Shown: one piece after another, positions 34,681 to 43,660 of the stretch
Position numbering within the stretch: the stretch's first letter is position 1
Layout: the number at the start of each line of letters is the position of its first letter
DNA from: Chloroflexota bacterium
Lineage (GTDB): Bacteria > Chloroflexota > Anaerolineae > Aggregatilineales > Phototrophicaceae
Reading direction: 5' to 3'
Length of the DNA: 64,000 bases
Assembly (NCBI GenBank): GCA_026707745.1
Contig: JAPOWG010000030.1
Span: 1 to 64,000, forward strand
Made by a program: the position numbers and the translations under genes
The notes under the pieces: generated by a model
What the model saw: only the letters and a program-made list of their open reading frames with translations
The model's database searches: none
What the model was told of the DNA's origin: nothing

Positions 34681-35985
34681 TTACGAGTCTTGCGCTCGCA
34701 ATTCCACAACTTTGTCCGCCAAGCTCGTGACGGCGTCCGCCGGCGCCAGATTGCCCTGGAGCATGCGCTGGATTTCGTCGCCGACATGGGTCTGGAATTC
34801 GCTATACCAAGGTTGGTTGCGCGCCTGAACCACATCGGAGTTGTTGGCGAACATATCCTTGATCTGGTCGAAGTCGTAGTAGTCGCCGTAGTTGGCTTGC
34901 ACTTCCGGATCGTCGTAGAAATCGGGATATGGCGCGCCCAAAGCAGCCGCCGCCGCCCATGACTTGTGCACGGAACGCTCGCCGTTGGCGTCCTTCCAGG
35001 TATAGAACTTGACCAGGTCCCAGGACCTGTCGACATTCGGACCATCGGACATTTGCACGACCTCGCCCATCTGGAAGGTCATGCCGTCGGAACCGGGCAT
35101 GCGATCGGCGATGCGCAGGTGTTCAACTTCCGGCCCGCCGCCGCTGTTCATCAACTTCAAAAAGTAGTGATGCAAGACATAAAAAGCCGAAGTGCCGTTC
35201 TGCATGGCGGTCATCTGTTCGCCGGGCTGGTCGGTCAACTGGGTCGGCGAAGTCATGCCGTCCTGGAACATGGCCTGCCACCATTCAAAGACGTCCGCTG
35301 TCCTGGAATCGTCGGCGAATGTCGGTTCGCCATCGGGCGAGAAGGGCGTGATGCCTTCCGACAAGAGATAGACCTGCAAGTATTCCTCGCAGAATTCCTT
35401 GATCCAATACGCCAGATAAGGCGCCTCTACCCCGTCTTCCTTGAGTTTTGCGCATTGGTCATAGAGGTCCTGCTTGGTCTGCGGCGGCGCGTCAAATCCG
35501 GATTCGCTGAGCAGGCGTTCGTTGTAATGCAGCACATGCACCGCGCTGAAGTAAGGCATGCTGATCAACTGGCCATCCGGTGTGGTGTAGGAGGGCACGG
35601 AACTGGCGAACATTTCACCAAGCACGGCGTCGGCATCGGGCAGGTCGTCCATGCGCCGCGCCCAACCAGCGTTGAAAAAGCGGGTTGAGTTGTATTTGAA
35701 GTTGTAATAGACATCCATTTGCACGCCACCGAGAAGCTTGGTTTGGATACCGGTGGAGTAGCCTACGTTCGGGATGATATGGAGCTCAACCGCATTGCCC
35801 GATTGCGCGGTGTAATTGTCGAGATGCTGGCGGATGGTATCGGGCTGGAAATCCCAACCATAGAATTGAAGCGCATCGCCCTGCCCCAGTACGCTGCTGG
35901 CCGACACACCGCCGAGAGCCAGGGACGCTAGTCCCGCCCCGGTCGTTTGCAAGAACTGCCTTCTGGAAAGTTGTCTCTTGTTCAT
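34681..35985 (-). CDS. Sugar ABC transporter substrate-binding protein (SBP family 1, MalE/UgpB-like), Tat-type signal
   Basis: 434 residues. The N-terminus carries a twin-arginine motif SRRQFLQ followed by TTGAGLASLALGG, so export of the folded protein by Tat is predicted; no lipobox cysteine. Mature part has SBP_bac_1 features (LQFYGWDFQPDTIRQHL, LLGGVQMDVYYNF, WAAAAALGAPYPDFYDDPEV). Binds a sugar or glycoside of unknown identity. First gene of a minus-strand operon that continues through permeases into ten downstream transport and catabolic genes. AGGAGTGC ribosome site; MITE copy 2 lies about 180 bp upstream. Confidence 0.9.
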   Translation of the reverse strand: MNKRQLSRRQFLQTTGAGLASLALGGVSASSVLGQGDALQFYGWDFQPDTIRQHLDNYTAQSGNAVELHIIPNVGYSTGIQTKLLGGVQMDVYYNFKYNSTRFFNAGWARRMDDLPDADAVLGEMFASSVPSYTTPDGQLISMPYFSAVHVLHYNERLLSESGFDAPPQTKQDLYDQCAKLKEDGVEAPYLAYWIKEFCEEYLQVYLLSEGITPFSPDGEPTFADDSRTADVFEWWQAMFQDGMTSPTQLTDQPGEQMTAMQNGTSAFYVLHHYFLKLMNSGGGPEVEHLRIADRMPGSDGMTFQMGEVVQMSDGPNVDRSWDLVKFYTWKDANGERSVHKSWAAAAALGAPYPDFYDDPEVQANYGDYYDFDQIKDMFANNSDVVQARNQPWYSEFQTHVGDEIQRMLQGNLAPADAVTSLADKVVELRAQDS

Positions 35986-36161
35986 TTTACTTTAGCACTC
36001 CTCTTTTTGGATAAACCGACATCAATAAGCAGCGCCGCGCCGATCAAAAGCGATGCCGCGCTGCTCCGTGCGCTAGTGAAGATTGAAAACAAACGAACAA
36101 TCCGCGCATGCTCAAAATATAGCACCTCAGGAAGGACACTACAAATTTTCCTCGGATACTG

Positions 36162-36390
36162 GGTAGTGTATCCATTTCGGTTGAAATACCTTTAGCCAGT
36201 CCTCGACATGGACTCCTTAACCTAAAATAGCAACGATCTGGTAGGGGCGACTCGGCGAGTCGCCCGATACTCATTCAGTGTCTACGCGTCGAGGGATCCA
36301 GCGGGTCGCGTAGACACTGACCTTCGATCGCCCCTACCGGCCTTCAGGTGGCTATTGTTCTCAATTTCAACCGACTTCGATACATTACCG
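36162..36390 (+). mobile_element. MITE copy 2 (229 bp, 8-bp target duplications)
   Basis: The 454-bp gap 35986-36439 holds this element and otherwise only unremarkable sequence. Starts GGTAGTGTATCCATTTCGG and ends with the inverse of GGTAATGTATCGAAGTCGG. Flanks are GGATACTG on both sides (36154-36161 and 36391-36398), a perfect 8-bp target duplication. Carries the 22-nt module in palindrome B (core GCGTAGACAC, 36303-36322) but lacks it in palindrome A, the opposite state from copy 1. Confidence 0.82.
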
Positions 36391-36439
36391 GATACTGTCA
36401 CACATGCGGGCGTAAAACGCGAGCCCAGAAGGACCAGGC

Positions 36440-37267
36440 TCACTCCGTGCCCATCTCGCCGATGGTCGGCTGTGGCACGCCACCCGCGCCGATGACCGAC
36501 TGATCATAATGAAAGACGCTGCCGGTCATCAGGCCGGATTCATCCGATGCCAGAAAAGCGATGGCGCGGGCGGCATCGGGCGGCTTGATCAGTCGGCCGA
36601 AGGGTTGAGCCGCCTCGGCTTCTTCCAGCCAATCGGCCCCATCGCTGTGGAATTTTCGTTGGATCGCATCTTCGCCCGGCGTGTCCATCCAGCCAAAGTT
36701 GATGCCATTGACCCGAATGCGGTGGCGCAACACGGCGTAAGCCACGTTCAAGGTCAAGGTTGCCAGCGCGCCCTTGGAGGCCGCATAGGGTGTGAGGAAA
36801 GCCGGTCCGCCATTGGCCGCGACGCTGACGACATTGACAATGGAACCTGGGATCCCCTCGCGTCGCATCAGTTTGACCGCCTCCTGCATGAGCAAGAAGG
36901 GTCCGCGTACGTTGACCGCCATGATCTCATCCCACAATTCCGGCGTGGTATTCCAGATCGAACCGCGTTCCGATGCCGCGGCCGCGTTGACAAGGGCATC
37001 TACCTTGCCGAAGCGCTCATCCGCCGCCGCCACTGCAGCGCGGCATTCGGCGATATTTTCCAGGTGAATCCGCAGGAAATGCGTCTTGCAGCCGCCTGCT
37101 GATAAATCCGCGGCGACGGCCTGACCGCGTTCGTTATTGCGCCCGCAGATGACAAGCCCGGCCGCGTCCCGCTCCGCGAAGAGCCGAGCCGTGGCTTCGC
37201 CGATACCCTGAGTGCCGCCCGTAATAATCGCGACTTTGCCCTGAAATGAACTTGTGTCCTTTGTCAT
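36440..37267 (-). CDS. Short-chain dehydrogenase/reductase
   Basis: 275 residues, classical SDR. Cofactor loop GGTQGIG (17-23), NAAAA in place of NNAG, Ser148, Tyr161 and Lys165 (YAASK) as the catalytic residues. Oxidises or reduces a secondary alcohol, probably of a sugar, with NAD(P). Last gene of a two-gene unit with the Gfo/Idh/MocA gene 57 bp upstream. The ribosome site is weak, with the nearest GGAG about 17 nt from the ATG. Confidence 0.88.
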   Translation of the reverse strand: MTKDTSSFQGKVAIITGGTQGIGEATARLFAERDAAGLVICGRNNERGQAVAADLSAGGCKTHFLRIHLENIAECRAAVAAADERFGKVDALVNAAAASERGSIWNTTPELWDEIMAVNVRGPFLLMQEAVKLMRREGIPGSIVNVVSVAANGGPAFLTPYAASKGALATLTLNVAYAVLRHRIRVNGINFGWMDTPGEDAIQRKFHSDGADWLEEAEAAQPFGRLIKPPDAARAIAFLASDESGLMTGSVFHYDQSVIGAGGVPQPTIGEMGTE

Positions 37268-37324
37268 TGCGAGGTTGCTTTTCTCCTGCTTGTACTTTGT
37301 CTTGATTCGTCCATCGACGCGCGG

Positions 37325-38335
37325 TCAATACATCGCCGGCCGCTCCACGCCAATGACCTGCTCCGGCTGGCCGGACTCGGTTGACTTGATGCAGGCCTCA
37401 GCCACGACAAGGGACATATAGCCGTCCCAAGCCGAAGGACCTGTCGCTTGTCCCGTCATCACCGAGCTGATCCAGGCTGCCAGTTCGTCTACATAAGCGT
37501 CAAAAAAGCGATCGGGCCAGTCGGGCGTGATCGCTTGAGACCGTGTACCGCCCTGTCGCAATATCGGGCTGTGATTGCCGGTTGTCCCCGCTGTACCAGT
37601 TTCACCGGTAATCTCGACCTCTACTTCATAACCGTAACCGGAGTCGCCGCTCCATTCCAGCGTTCCGATGGCGCCACCATCGAAGCTGACGTGAATGATC
37701 GCATAACGGGCGGATCGCGCGTCTTCCGGGTTCGCTGGCACCCAGCGCAGGAACACCTCGGCGATTTCCGCGCCCATCATAAATCGCGCCGAATGAATGT
37801 CATGGATAAGGGAATTTACGATTGCGGTATCGACGGTTATGTAACGTGAACGGGTGGGATTCATATGAATGCCTCGGAAGCGCAGCGCCCGGCCGATATC
37901 GCCGCTGCGTAACAGATCAACCAGCGCTCTGTGGGCGCGATCATATTCGCGCATGAAGCCGACCTGCAGCAGCCTGCGTCCCGCCGCCATCTCGGCACCG
38001 AGTATGCGCTCGGCATCGGCGCGTGTGGTCGCCAGCGGTTTCTCGCAAAGTACCGGCTTACCCGCTGCGATGCAGGCCAGCGCTCCCTCCGCATGGAAAG
38101 CGTCCGGGCTGGCGATCAGGACAGCGTCGACATCCGCGGCTTTGATGAGCGCATCGGCATCGGAATAGACGCGCGCGCCGCCAGACTCAGTCGCCACCGC
38201 CGCAGCGCGATCGCCGTCAACGTCCATCACCGCTACAACTCGAGCGCCATCGGTCTGGTTAGATAGAACCCCGGCGTGCAAACTACCTATCATACCTGTC
38301 CCGATGAGGCCCACGTTAACAATCCGATTCTTCAT
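37325..38335 (-). CDS. Gfo/Idh/MocA family oxidoreductase
   Basis: 336 residues from the ATG at 38335, with GGAGGGAG upstream; the open frame continues to 38410 without similarity. Dinucleotide loop NVGLIGTGMIGSLHAG and EKPLATTRADAE catalytic motif; the C-terminal domain contains VNSLIHDIHSARFMMG. Resembles inositol 2-dehydrogenase-type members of the family. First gene of a two-gene unit with the SDR, divergent from the second MalEFG-type importer. Confidence 0.88.
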   Translation of the reverse strand: MKNRIVNVGLIGTGMIGSLHAGVLSNQTDGARVVAVMDVDGDRAAAVATESGGARVYSDADALIKAADVDAVLIASPDAFHAEGALACIAAGKPVLCEKPLATTRADAERILGAEMAAGRRLLQVGFMREYDRAHRALVDLLRSGDIGRALRFRGIHMNPTRSRYITVDTAIVNSLIHDIHSARFMMGAEIAEVFLRWVPANPEDARSARYAIIHVSFDGGAIGTLEWSGDSGYGYEVEVEITGETGTAGTTGNHSPILRQGGTRSQAITPDWPDRFFDAYVDELAAWISSVMTGQATGPSAWDGYMSLVVAEACIKSTESGQPEQVIGVERPAMY

Positions 38336-38426
38336 TGGCTCCCTCCAGGATCGTGCATCGGGCAACTGTATCTCGCAGGAGAAGTTTAGCAATTTTGCTC
38401 GTATCCGCAAAAATCGCTGCGGAATT

Positions 38427-38676
38427 GGCAGTGTATCTTTTTCGGTTGAAGTACTTCGTAGCCTGTCCTCGGCATGAGATTCTTAACCCAAAAGACAAAT
38501 GATTTGGTAGGGGCGACTGACCTGCGGTGTCTACGCGCAGCGGTGAGTCGCCCGATATTCGTCCAGTTTCTACTCGTCGGGCAATCCAGCGGGTCGCGTA
38601 GACACTGACCTTCGATCGCCCCTACCGACAGTCTGGTGGTCTTTGTTCTCAACTTCAACCGACTTCGATACGCTGC
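38427..38676 (+). mobile_element. MITE copy 3 (about 250 bp)
   Basis: Fills half of the 481-bp divergent gap 38336-38816. Starts GGCAGTGTATC and ends GACTTCGATACGCTGC. It contains both 22-nt modules (A with core GTGTCTACGCG near 38527-38540 and B at 38591-38610), which accounts for its extra length over copies 1 and 2. The flanking 8-mers (GCGGAATT, TGAGATTT) no longer match, suggesting an older insertion or later change. Confidence 0.75.
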
Positions 38677-38816
38677 TGAGATTTGTACATCGGTATCTAA
38701 AACGTTAAAATACCCATGCTAAATCGCGATGAGCAAGGTCCTCAAATCTGGTACCGAGTTGTCCGATTATTTGGCGCAAGTTCATATTGATTTTCTAGAT
38801 TCCAGGAGGATGTACC

Positions 38817-40103
38817 GTGTTACTTCGTAAATTGATGCTTGCAACGATGCTGCTTGGCATATTCGTTATTTTGTTAGCGCCCGCAGCCGCCCAGGATGAT
38901 GCCACCACCATAACTTGGCTGACGCTGGGCTGGCCGGCAGATTATATCATCGAGGAATTTGAAGCGCGCAATCCGGATATCAACGTAGAAGCGGAACAAG
39001 TCGGCTTCAACGATCTCTTCGCCCAGATACAGGTTCGTTTGGGCGCCGGGTCGGAAGTGCCCGATGTCATTTCGGTCGATGTGCCGCTGGTATCCGGCTA
39101 TGCACTGCGCAATTGGCTGCTGCCGCTGGACCCGGTGTTCACCGGCGACGAGGTAGAAGACTGGCTGCCCGCGGCCGTAAATGCCGGCTCCTACGAGGGA
39201 ACGCTTTATGCCGCGCCCGTCAGCACTTCGACGCAACTGCTGTTTTACAATAAGGGCTGTTTCGACCGGGCCGGGTTGATGCCGCCGGGCGCAGATGATC
39301 GTCTGACTTGGGAAGAAATCGCCGAAATCGCGCCGCAACTGACCTTTGACGACGACGGCGACGGCACGCCTGACGTTTGGGGATTTATCTGGGAGCAAAT
39401 GGTGCGCATTTACCAGTTGCAGGCGCTGCCGGAATCGCTCGGCGGCGACGCAATTGGCGAAGATGGATTGACGGTGGACGGCGTGATTAATTCGCCCGAG
39501 TGGATCGAAGCCTTCACCTACTACTACAATATGTTCAACGTCTGGAATGCGGCGCCGCAAGGCGAGGAATTCTGGCCGGCCGATATCTTCGAAACGGGCA
39601 ATATCTGCATGTTCGTTGGCGGTCCCTGGAATATCGGGCGCTTCGCGAACAATCCCGATCTCGACATCGAATGGGGCGTTTCCCGCCATCCCTACTTCGC
39701 GGACGGCGAACCGGCGACGCCCACCGGCAGTTGGCATATCGGCGTCAACGCCAACACCGAAAACATTGACGCAGCAACGCGCTTTGTTCACTTCATCTCC
39801 ACCGGAGAGGGCGCTGAATTGTGGTGGCGTCGCCCCGGCGGCGGGGACTTCCCGGCGCAGCAATCGGTACTGGCAATGTTCGCGACCGAAGAAGAATTCG
39901 ACGAACTGCCGATGTCCTACATGCGTACGGCAGCTGACGAAGCCACGGTCAATCCCAGGCCGCGCGCTGTGACCGTTGGTTTCCTGGAATACGAGCAGAT
40001 CTTGCAGAATACCTTCCAGGATATCCGCAATGGCGCCGATGTCGAGGAATCGCTGAACCTGGCTGTTCAGCGCATTGACAGTGAAATGGCCAAATATCGC
40101 TAG
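38817..40103 (+). CDS. Sugar ABC transporter substrate-binding protein (SBP family 1)
   Basis: 428 residues from a GTG start at 38817, supported by AGGAGGA six bases upstream. Signal peptide MLLRKLMLATMLLGIFVILL with predicted cleavage at AAAQ-D, no lipobox. SBP_bac_1 features: EEFEARNPDINVEAEQVGF, DVPLVSGYALRNWLLPLD, GGPWNIGRFANNPDLDIEWG. Binds an unknown sugar or polyol. First gene of the importer formed with the next two genes; no ATPase gene accompanies them. Confidence 0.9.
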   Translation: MLLRKLMLATMLLGIFVILLAPAAAQDDATTITWLTLGWPADYIIEEFEARNPDINVEAEQVGFNDLFAQIQVRLGAGSEVPDVISVDVPLVSGYALRNWLLPLDPVFTGDEVEDWLPAAVNAGSYEGTLYAAPVSTSTQLLFYNKGCFDRAGLMPPGADDRLTWEEIAEIAPQLTFDDDGDGTPDVWGFIWEQMVRIYQLQALPESLGGDAIGEDGLTVDGVINSPEWIEAFTYYYNMFNVWNAAPQGEEFWPADIFETGNICMFVGGPWNIGRFANNPDLDIEWGVSRHPYFADGEPATPTGSWHIGVNANTENIDAATRFVHFISTGEGAELWWRRPGGGDFPAQQSVLAMFATEEEFDELPMSYMRTAADEATVNPRPRAVTVGFLEYEQILQNTFQDIRNGADVEESLNLAVQRIDSEMAKYR

Positions 40104-40119
40104 ATATCCGGTCATCCGA

Positions 40120-40152
40120 GCAAGGGCTGCGTCAGACGCAGCTCTTGCTTTT
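40120..40152 (+). terminator. Terminator-like hairpin with T-run after the receptor gene
   Basis: GCAAGGGCTGCGTC (40120-40133) pairs with GACGCAGCTCTTGC (40135-40148), 13 of 14 positions with the apex opening into a small loop, followed by TTTT. It lies 16 bp after the stop and 64 bp before the permease start; partial termination would favour receptor synthesis. Confidence 0.65.
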
Positions 40153-40215
40153 CATTCGGTCGGCAGAAGGCAACTGCCCCGCACACATTCGAAGTCCAAA
40201 TTGCGCTGAAAGTGA

Positions 40216-41082
40216 ATGATGCGAGCGCGACAGCAAATCATTCCCTATTTGTTCCTCTTGCCTGCGCTGCTCTTGCTCATCGTCTTCAATTTGATGCCCA
40301 CGATCGCCACGCTTTTTGAAAGCATGTTTGTCATATCGCTGCGCAGCGGAGAGCGCGTTTTTGCCGGGTTCGCCAATTACAACCGCATCTTCAACGATCC
40401 CATCTTCTGGAAATCCTTCCAGGTCACCGTTGTGTTCAGTTTATTGGTCAACCCGATTCAGATTGCCCTGGCTTTGGGATTGGCCGTGTTGATCAACCAG
40501 CGCGCGCCCGGCATCGGCATCTTCAGAAGCATTTATTTGCTGCCGATTGCCGTTTCGCTTAATGTCACCGCCATTGTCTGGGGACTGATGCTGGACCAAA
40601 ACTCGGGCATGGTCAACGGGATTCTGCTGCAATTGGGTATTCCGCGGCAACCCTTCCTGCACTCGGTCGATCAAGCGCTCTGGTCCATCATATTAATCGC
40701 TTCCTGGATCGGCGTTCCTCTATGGAGCCTGTTCATCCTGGCCGGATTGCAGAACATCCCCCCGCCAGTTCTGGAAGCGGCGAAGATCGACGGCGCCAGC
40801 GCATGGCAATCTTTCACCAAGATCACCTTGCCGCTGCTGCGCCGTGTGCTGGCTTTTGTATTGGTCGCTGATACCGTCGCCAATTTTTTGATGTTTGCGC
40901 CTATCTTGCTGCTCACCTCCGGCGGTCCGCGGCTCTCAACCAACCTGATTATGTACGAGACCTATCGGCGGGGCTTCCTTTACGGCGATCTGGGCGCCTC
41001 CGCCGCCATGCTGTCTGTCATGTTGGTGATCGTATTCCTCATTGTGGGCATTGAACTCTACGCCCTCCGCGGCCGGGACTGA
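40216..41082 (+). CDS. Sugar ABC transporter permease, MalF/UgpA type
   Basis: 288 residues. First helix IPYLFLLPALLLLIVFNLMP, six helices, coupling loop AAKIDGASAWQSFTKITLP, and LLLTSGGPRLSTNLIMYETY before the last helices. Two ATG codons in a row open the gene; either may serve. The C-terminus runs 20 bp short of the next gene's start. Pairs with the MalG-type permease. Confidence 0.91.
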   Translation: MMRARQQIIPYLFLLPALLLLIVFNLMPTIATLFESMFVISLRSGERVFAGFANYNRIFNDPIFWKSFQVTVVFSLLVNPIQIALALGLAVLINQRAPGIGIFRSIYLLPIAVSLNVTAIVWGLMLDQNSGMVNGILLQLGIPRQPFLHSVDQALWSIILIASWIGVPLWSLFILAGLQNIPPPVLEAAKIDGASAWQSFTKITLPLLRRVLAFVLVADTVANFLMFAPILLLTSGGPRLSTNLIMYETYRRGFLYGDLGASAAMLSVMLVIVFLIVGIELYALRGRD

Positions 41083-41101
41083 GGCGAGGGCTGCTTCAAT
41101 C

Positions 41102-41989
41102 ATGTCCAAGCGCGCCCGGCCAACGTCATCCGCAGTGGCGATGAACAGCAAGCCTTTGCGCTCTCGCGCGCAGCCGATTGCCGTCTATGCCTTGCTGATC
41201 CTCGGCGTTGTCATCGTCATTGTGCCCTTGATGTGGGCAGGGGCCGCGTCTTTCACGCCGAATCACAAGGTCTTCGAATACGCCTACCCCTTTTCCTGGC
41301 GCGCGCTCTTCCCGGTCGATTTCACGTTGGAAGCCTATGACAACCTGTTTGACCGCGGATTCGGACGGGCAGTCAGCAATACCTTCTTCCTCGCGATCGC
41401 GACCGTCATTATCGGCGGCGCGGTCAACGCCCTGGCCGGTTTCGCATTTGGGCGCTTTGAATTCCGCGGCAAGAACGCGCTCTTCCTGACCATTGTCATG
41501 CTCACTTTTATGGTGCCGGTCGATCTAACCGCCATACCGCGCTATATCCTGGTCAATAGCTTCGGCTGGATCAACACCTGGCAGGGTTTGCTCGTACCCG
41601 GTCTGGCGAACAGCCTGGTGATCTTCCTTTTTCGTCAGTTCTTCGCCGAGATACCGCAGGAGTTAATCGATGCCGCGCGCGTAGACGGGGCTACCTGGCT
41701 GCGCGTGCTGGTCAGCATTATCTTGCCGATCTCCAAGCCGGTTCTGGTCGCCGCCGCTTTGCTGATGTTCATCAGCCAGTGGAATGCCTTCTTCTGGCCG
41801 CTGCTGATCGCGCCTACCAAGGAGATGCGCGTGGTTCAGGTCGAGATATCGCTGGCGATCGGACAATACGGAACGGTGTGGAATGAACTCTTGGCCGGCT
41901 CTATGATCGCTGCCATCGTACCCATTTTGCTGGTGATCCCCTTCCAGCGCTATTATGTCCAAGCCATCACCGGCACCGGGCTGGAATGA
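41102..41989 (+). CDS. Sugar ABC transporter permease, MalG/UgpE type
   Basis: 295 residues from the ATG at 41102; an internal ATG at 41141 is a possible alternative, and codons before 41102 overlap the MalF-type gene. Helix 1 VYALLILGVVIVIVPLMW, six helices, coupling loop AARVDGATWLRVLVSIILP, terminal IPFQRYYVQAITGTGLE typical of the family. Not closely similar to the duplicated pair at 31.8-33.6 kb, so this is an independent importer. Confidence 0.9.
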   Translation: MSKRARPTSSAVAMNSKPLRSRAQPIAVYALLILGVVIVIVPLMWAGAASFTPNHKVFEYAYPFSWRALFPVDFTLEAYDNLFDRGFGRAVSNTFFLAIATVIIGGAVNALAGFAFGRFEFRGKNALFLTIVMLTFMVPVDLTAIPRYILVNSFGWINTWQGLLVPGLANSLVIFLFRQFFAEIPQELIDAARVDGATWLRVLVSIILPISKPVLVAAALLMFISQWNAFFWPLLIAPTKEMRVVQVEISLAIGQYGTVWNELLAGSMIAAIVPILLVIPFQRYYVQAITGTGLE

Positions 41990-42083
41990 AGTCTCGATTT
42001 GCTCGTCTCAAATGACATTGCGTCGGTGCGATGAGAGGGCAAAGGTTCCAACGTTCCCGCAGCGCAAGACTATCCTAGCGGCA

Positions 42084-42530
42084 TCACGCTCCCGCAAAAA
42101 CCAACTGGATTGAGCAATCCAGCGACTCGCCACCATCTTCGGTGATCGACTCTGTGCCCGCAAACTTGCCGTCATCTCCTAGGCTTAGCGCATACGCGAT
42201 TGTGTAAACAACATCGCGGCCATCGGCGGGCATAGGCGCGATGAAATCAGCGCTGCCTTCGAAGACGCCATCACTGTTACGTCGCAAGTGAAAGTCGTCG
42301 AAGACCAATTCGGCATCGTCCAGGCGGGTGACCTGGATCGTCTCCGATTCCCGCCCGGCACAGCCGCCGGTATATTCGAGCGTCCAGCGGCCTAGTCTAC
42401 TCCTCTCTAAATCTCCACCTATCGCGATGGGGGAAGACTTTTCCAAAGGTGTTTTGACCGGTATGGCCATGGTGCCGCAGCCGGCAATCCAGATCGCCGC
42501 CAGCGCAAGACAGCAGAATCGAAATAACAT
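42084..42530 (-). CDS. Small lipoprotein of unknown function
   Basis: 148 residues. Signal peptide with a valid lipobox, IAGC (Cys18), so it should be lipid-anchored outside the membrane. The mature part has no family I recognise; it appears beta-rich (RWTLEYTGGCAGRESETIQV, ELVFDDFHLRR) with two Cys in addition to the anchor. Located 59 bp after a Gfo/Idh/MocA gene on the same strand. Shows that the organism uses the lipoprotein pathway, in contrast to the receptors in this window. Confidence 0.65.
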   Translation of the reverse strand: MLFRFCCLALAAIWIAGCGTMAIPVKTPLEKSSPIAIGGDLERSRLGRWTLEYTGGCAGRESETIQVTRLDDAELVFDDFHLRRNSDGVFEGSADFIAPMPADGRDVVYTIAYALSLGDDGKFAGTESITEDGGESLDCSIQLVFAGA

Positions 42531-42589
42531 CTTCGACGCTTCCAGGCAAAGAGCGACCGGCGGGTCGCCCTTGTCGACTTCAACTTCGC

Positions 42590-43645
42590 CTAAAGCAAGA
42601 CCTCGCGGCCGGTCTTCTGGCTTTCATAGATGCCATTGAGGATCTTCATCACTTGCAGCGATTGCTCGGCTGGCACCGGCGAGGGCGCGCCATCGACGAT
42701 CGCCTGCGCGAATTCGACGCATTCTTGCGCGTGCGGTTCGGAAACATTTTGCGTCAATTTCAGTTTACGATTGTAGAGTTGCATGCTGTCGTAGTTGGTG
42801 TCGTAAACCTCGCACTTGGGCCAATGCGAGCCGCCATTGCTACCATAGAGCCACATCTGCATATCTTCGCCATCAATGTCGTGGTGCAGCAGCCAGGATA
42901 TTTCGAATACCAGCGTCGCGCCGGTTTCGAAGCGGACAAAAGCCATCGCCATTTCTTCGACATCCATCCCTTCGGGAATGCGTCCATACCGCGGCCAGCG
43001 ACCGAAGGCCAAGGGATTGCTGGCGAGCTCTCGGCGAGCGACGCCGGTAACCGAGACCGGCTCGGGATTGCCCATCATCCAGAGCGTCAAATCGAGTATG
43101 TGCACGCCGATATCGATGCAGGCGCCGCCGCCGCTATGCTGGCTGGAGAGGAAGGCGAGACTGGTGGGGATGCCAGAGCGGCGCAACATCCAACTGCGGG
43201 CGTGATAGATCTCGCCCAGCGCGCCGCCTTCGATTTCCGCCTTCAGCGCCTTTGATGTACCGGCGAAGCGAAAATGCTGCGCGGTCATCAACAGTTTGCC
43301 GGATTTGTCGCGCGCATCAATCATGCGCTGGACATCGGCCGGGGTGGGCGCCAATGGTTTTTCGCAGATGACGTGCTTGCCCGCCTCCAGCGCGGCGATA
43401 GACAAGGGGGCATGATACATATTGGGTGTGCAGACATCAATGATATCGATATCCGGGTCGTTGATCACTGCGGCGCTGTCGGTCTCCAGCTTGCTAACAT
43501 TCCAATCGCGGCTCCAGCGCTCCAGCGCCTCGGGCACTAGATCGGCGCCGGCCACCACTTCGGCATGTGGGGATGCTTCCCAACCCGGCATATGCGTACG
43601 GGCGATCCCGCCGACGCCAATGACACCCACTTTCAATGTACTCAT
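42590..43645 (-). CDS. Gfo/Idh/MocA family oxidoreductase
   Basis: 351 residues. KVGVIGVGGIARTHMPG dinucleotide loop, EKPLAPTPADVQ catalytic motif, GGGACIDIGVHILDLTLWMM in the substrate domain. AAGGAGCG ribosome site. Follows a second, different Gfo/Idh/MocA gene by 15 bp; the two share only family-level similarity and could act in succession on one sugar. Part of the minus-strand cluster headed by PhyH, ROK, DUF4127 and NanE genes. Confidence 0.89.
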   Translation of the reverse strand: MSTLKVGVIGVGGIARTHMPGWEASPHAEVVAGADLVPEALERWSRDWNVSKLETDSAAVINDPDIDIIDVCTPNMYHAPLSIAALEAGKHVICEKPLAPTPADVQRMIDARDKSGKLLMTAQHFRFAGTSKALKAEIEGGALGEIYHARSWMLRRSGIPTSLAFLSSQHSGGGACIDIGVHILDLTLWMMGNPEPVSVTGVARRELASNPLAFGRWPRYGRIPEGMDVEEMAMAFVRFETGATLVFEISWLLHHDIDGEDMQMWLYGSNGGSHWPKCEVYDTNYDSMQLYNRKLKLTQNVSEPHAQECVEFAQAIVDGAPSPVPAEQSLQVMKILNGIYESQKTGREVLL

Positions 43646-43660
43646 GTTCTATCGCTCCTT

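Noticed and set aside
38874..40115. 413-codon open frame on the minus strand
   Set aside because: Mirror frame of the SBP family 1 receptor, caused by GC-rich codon use.
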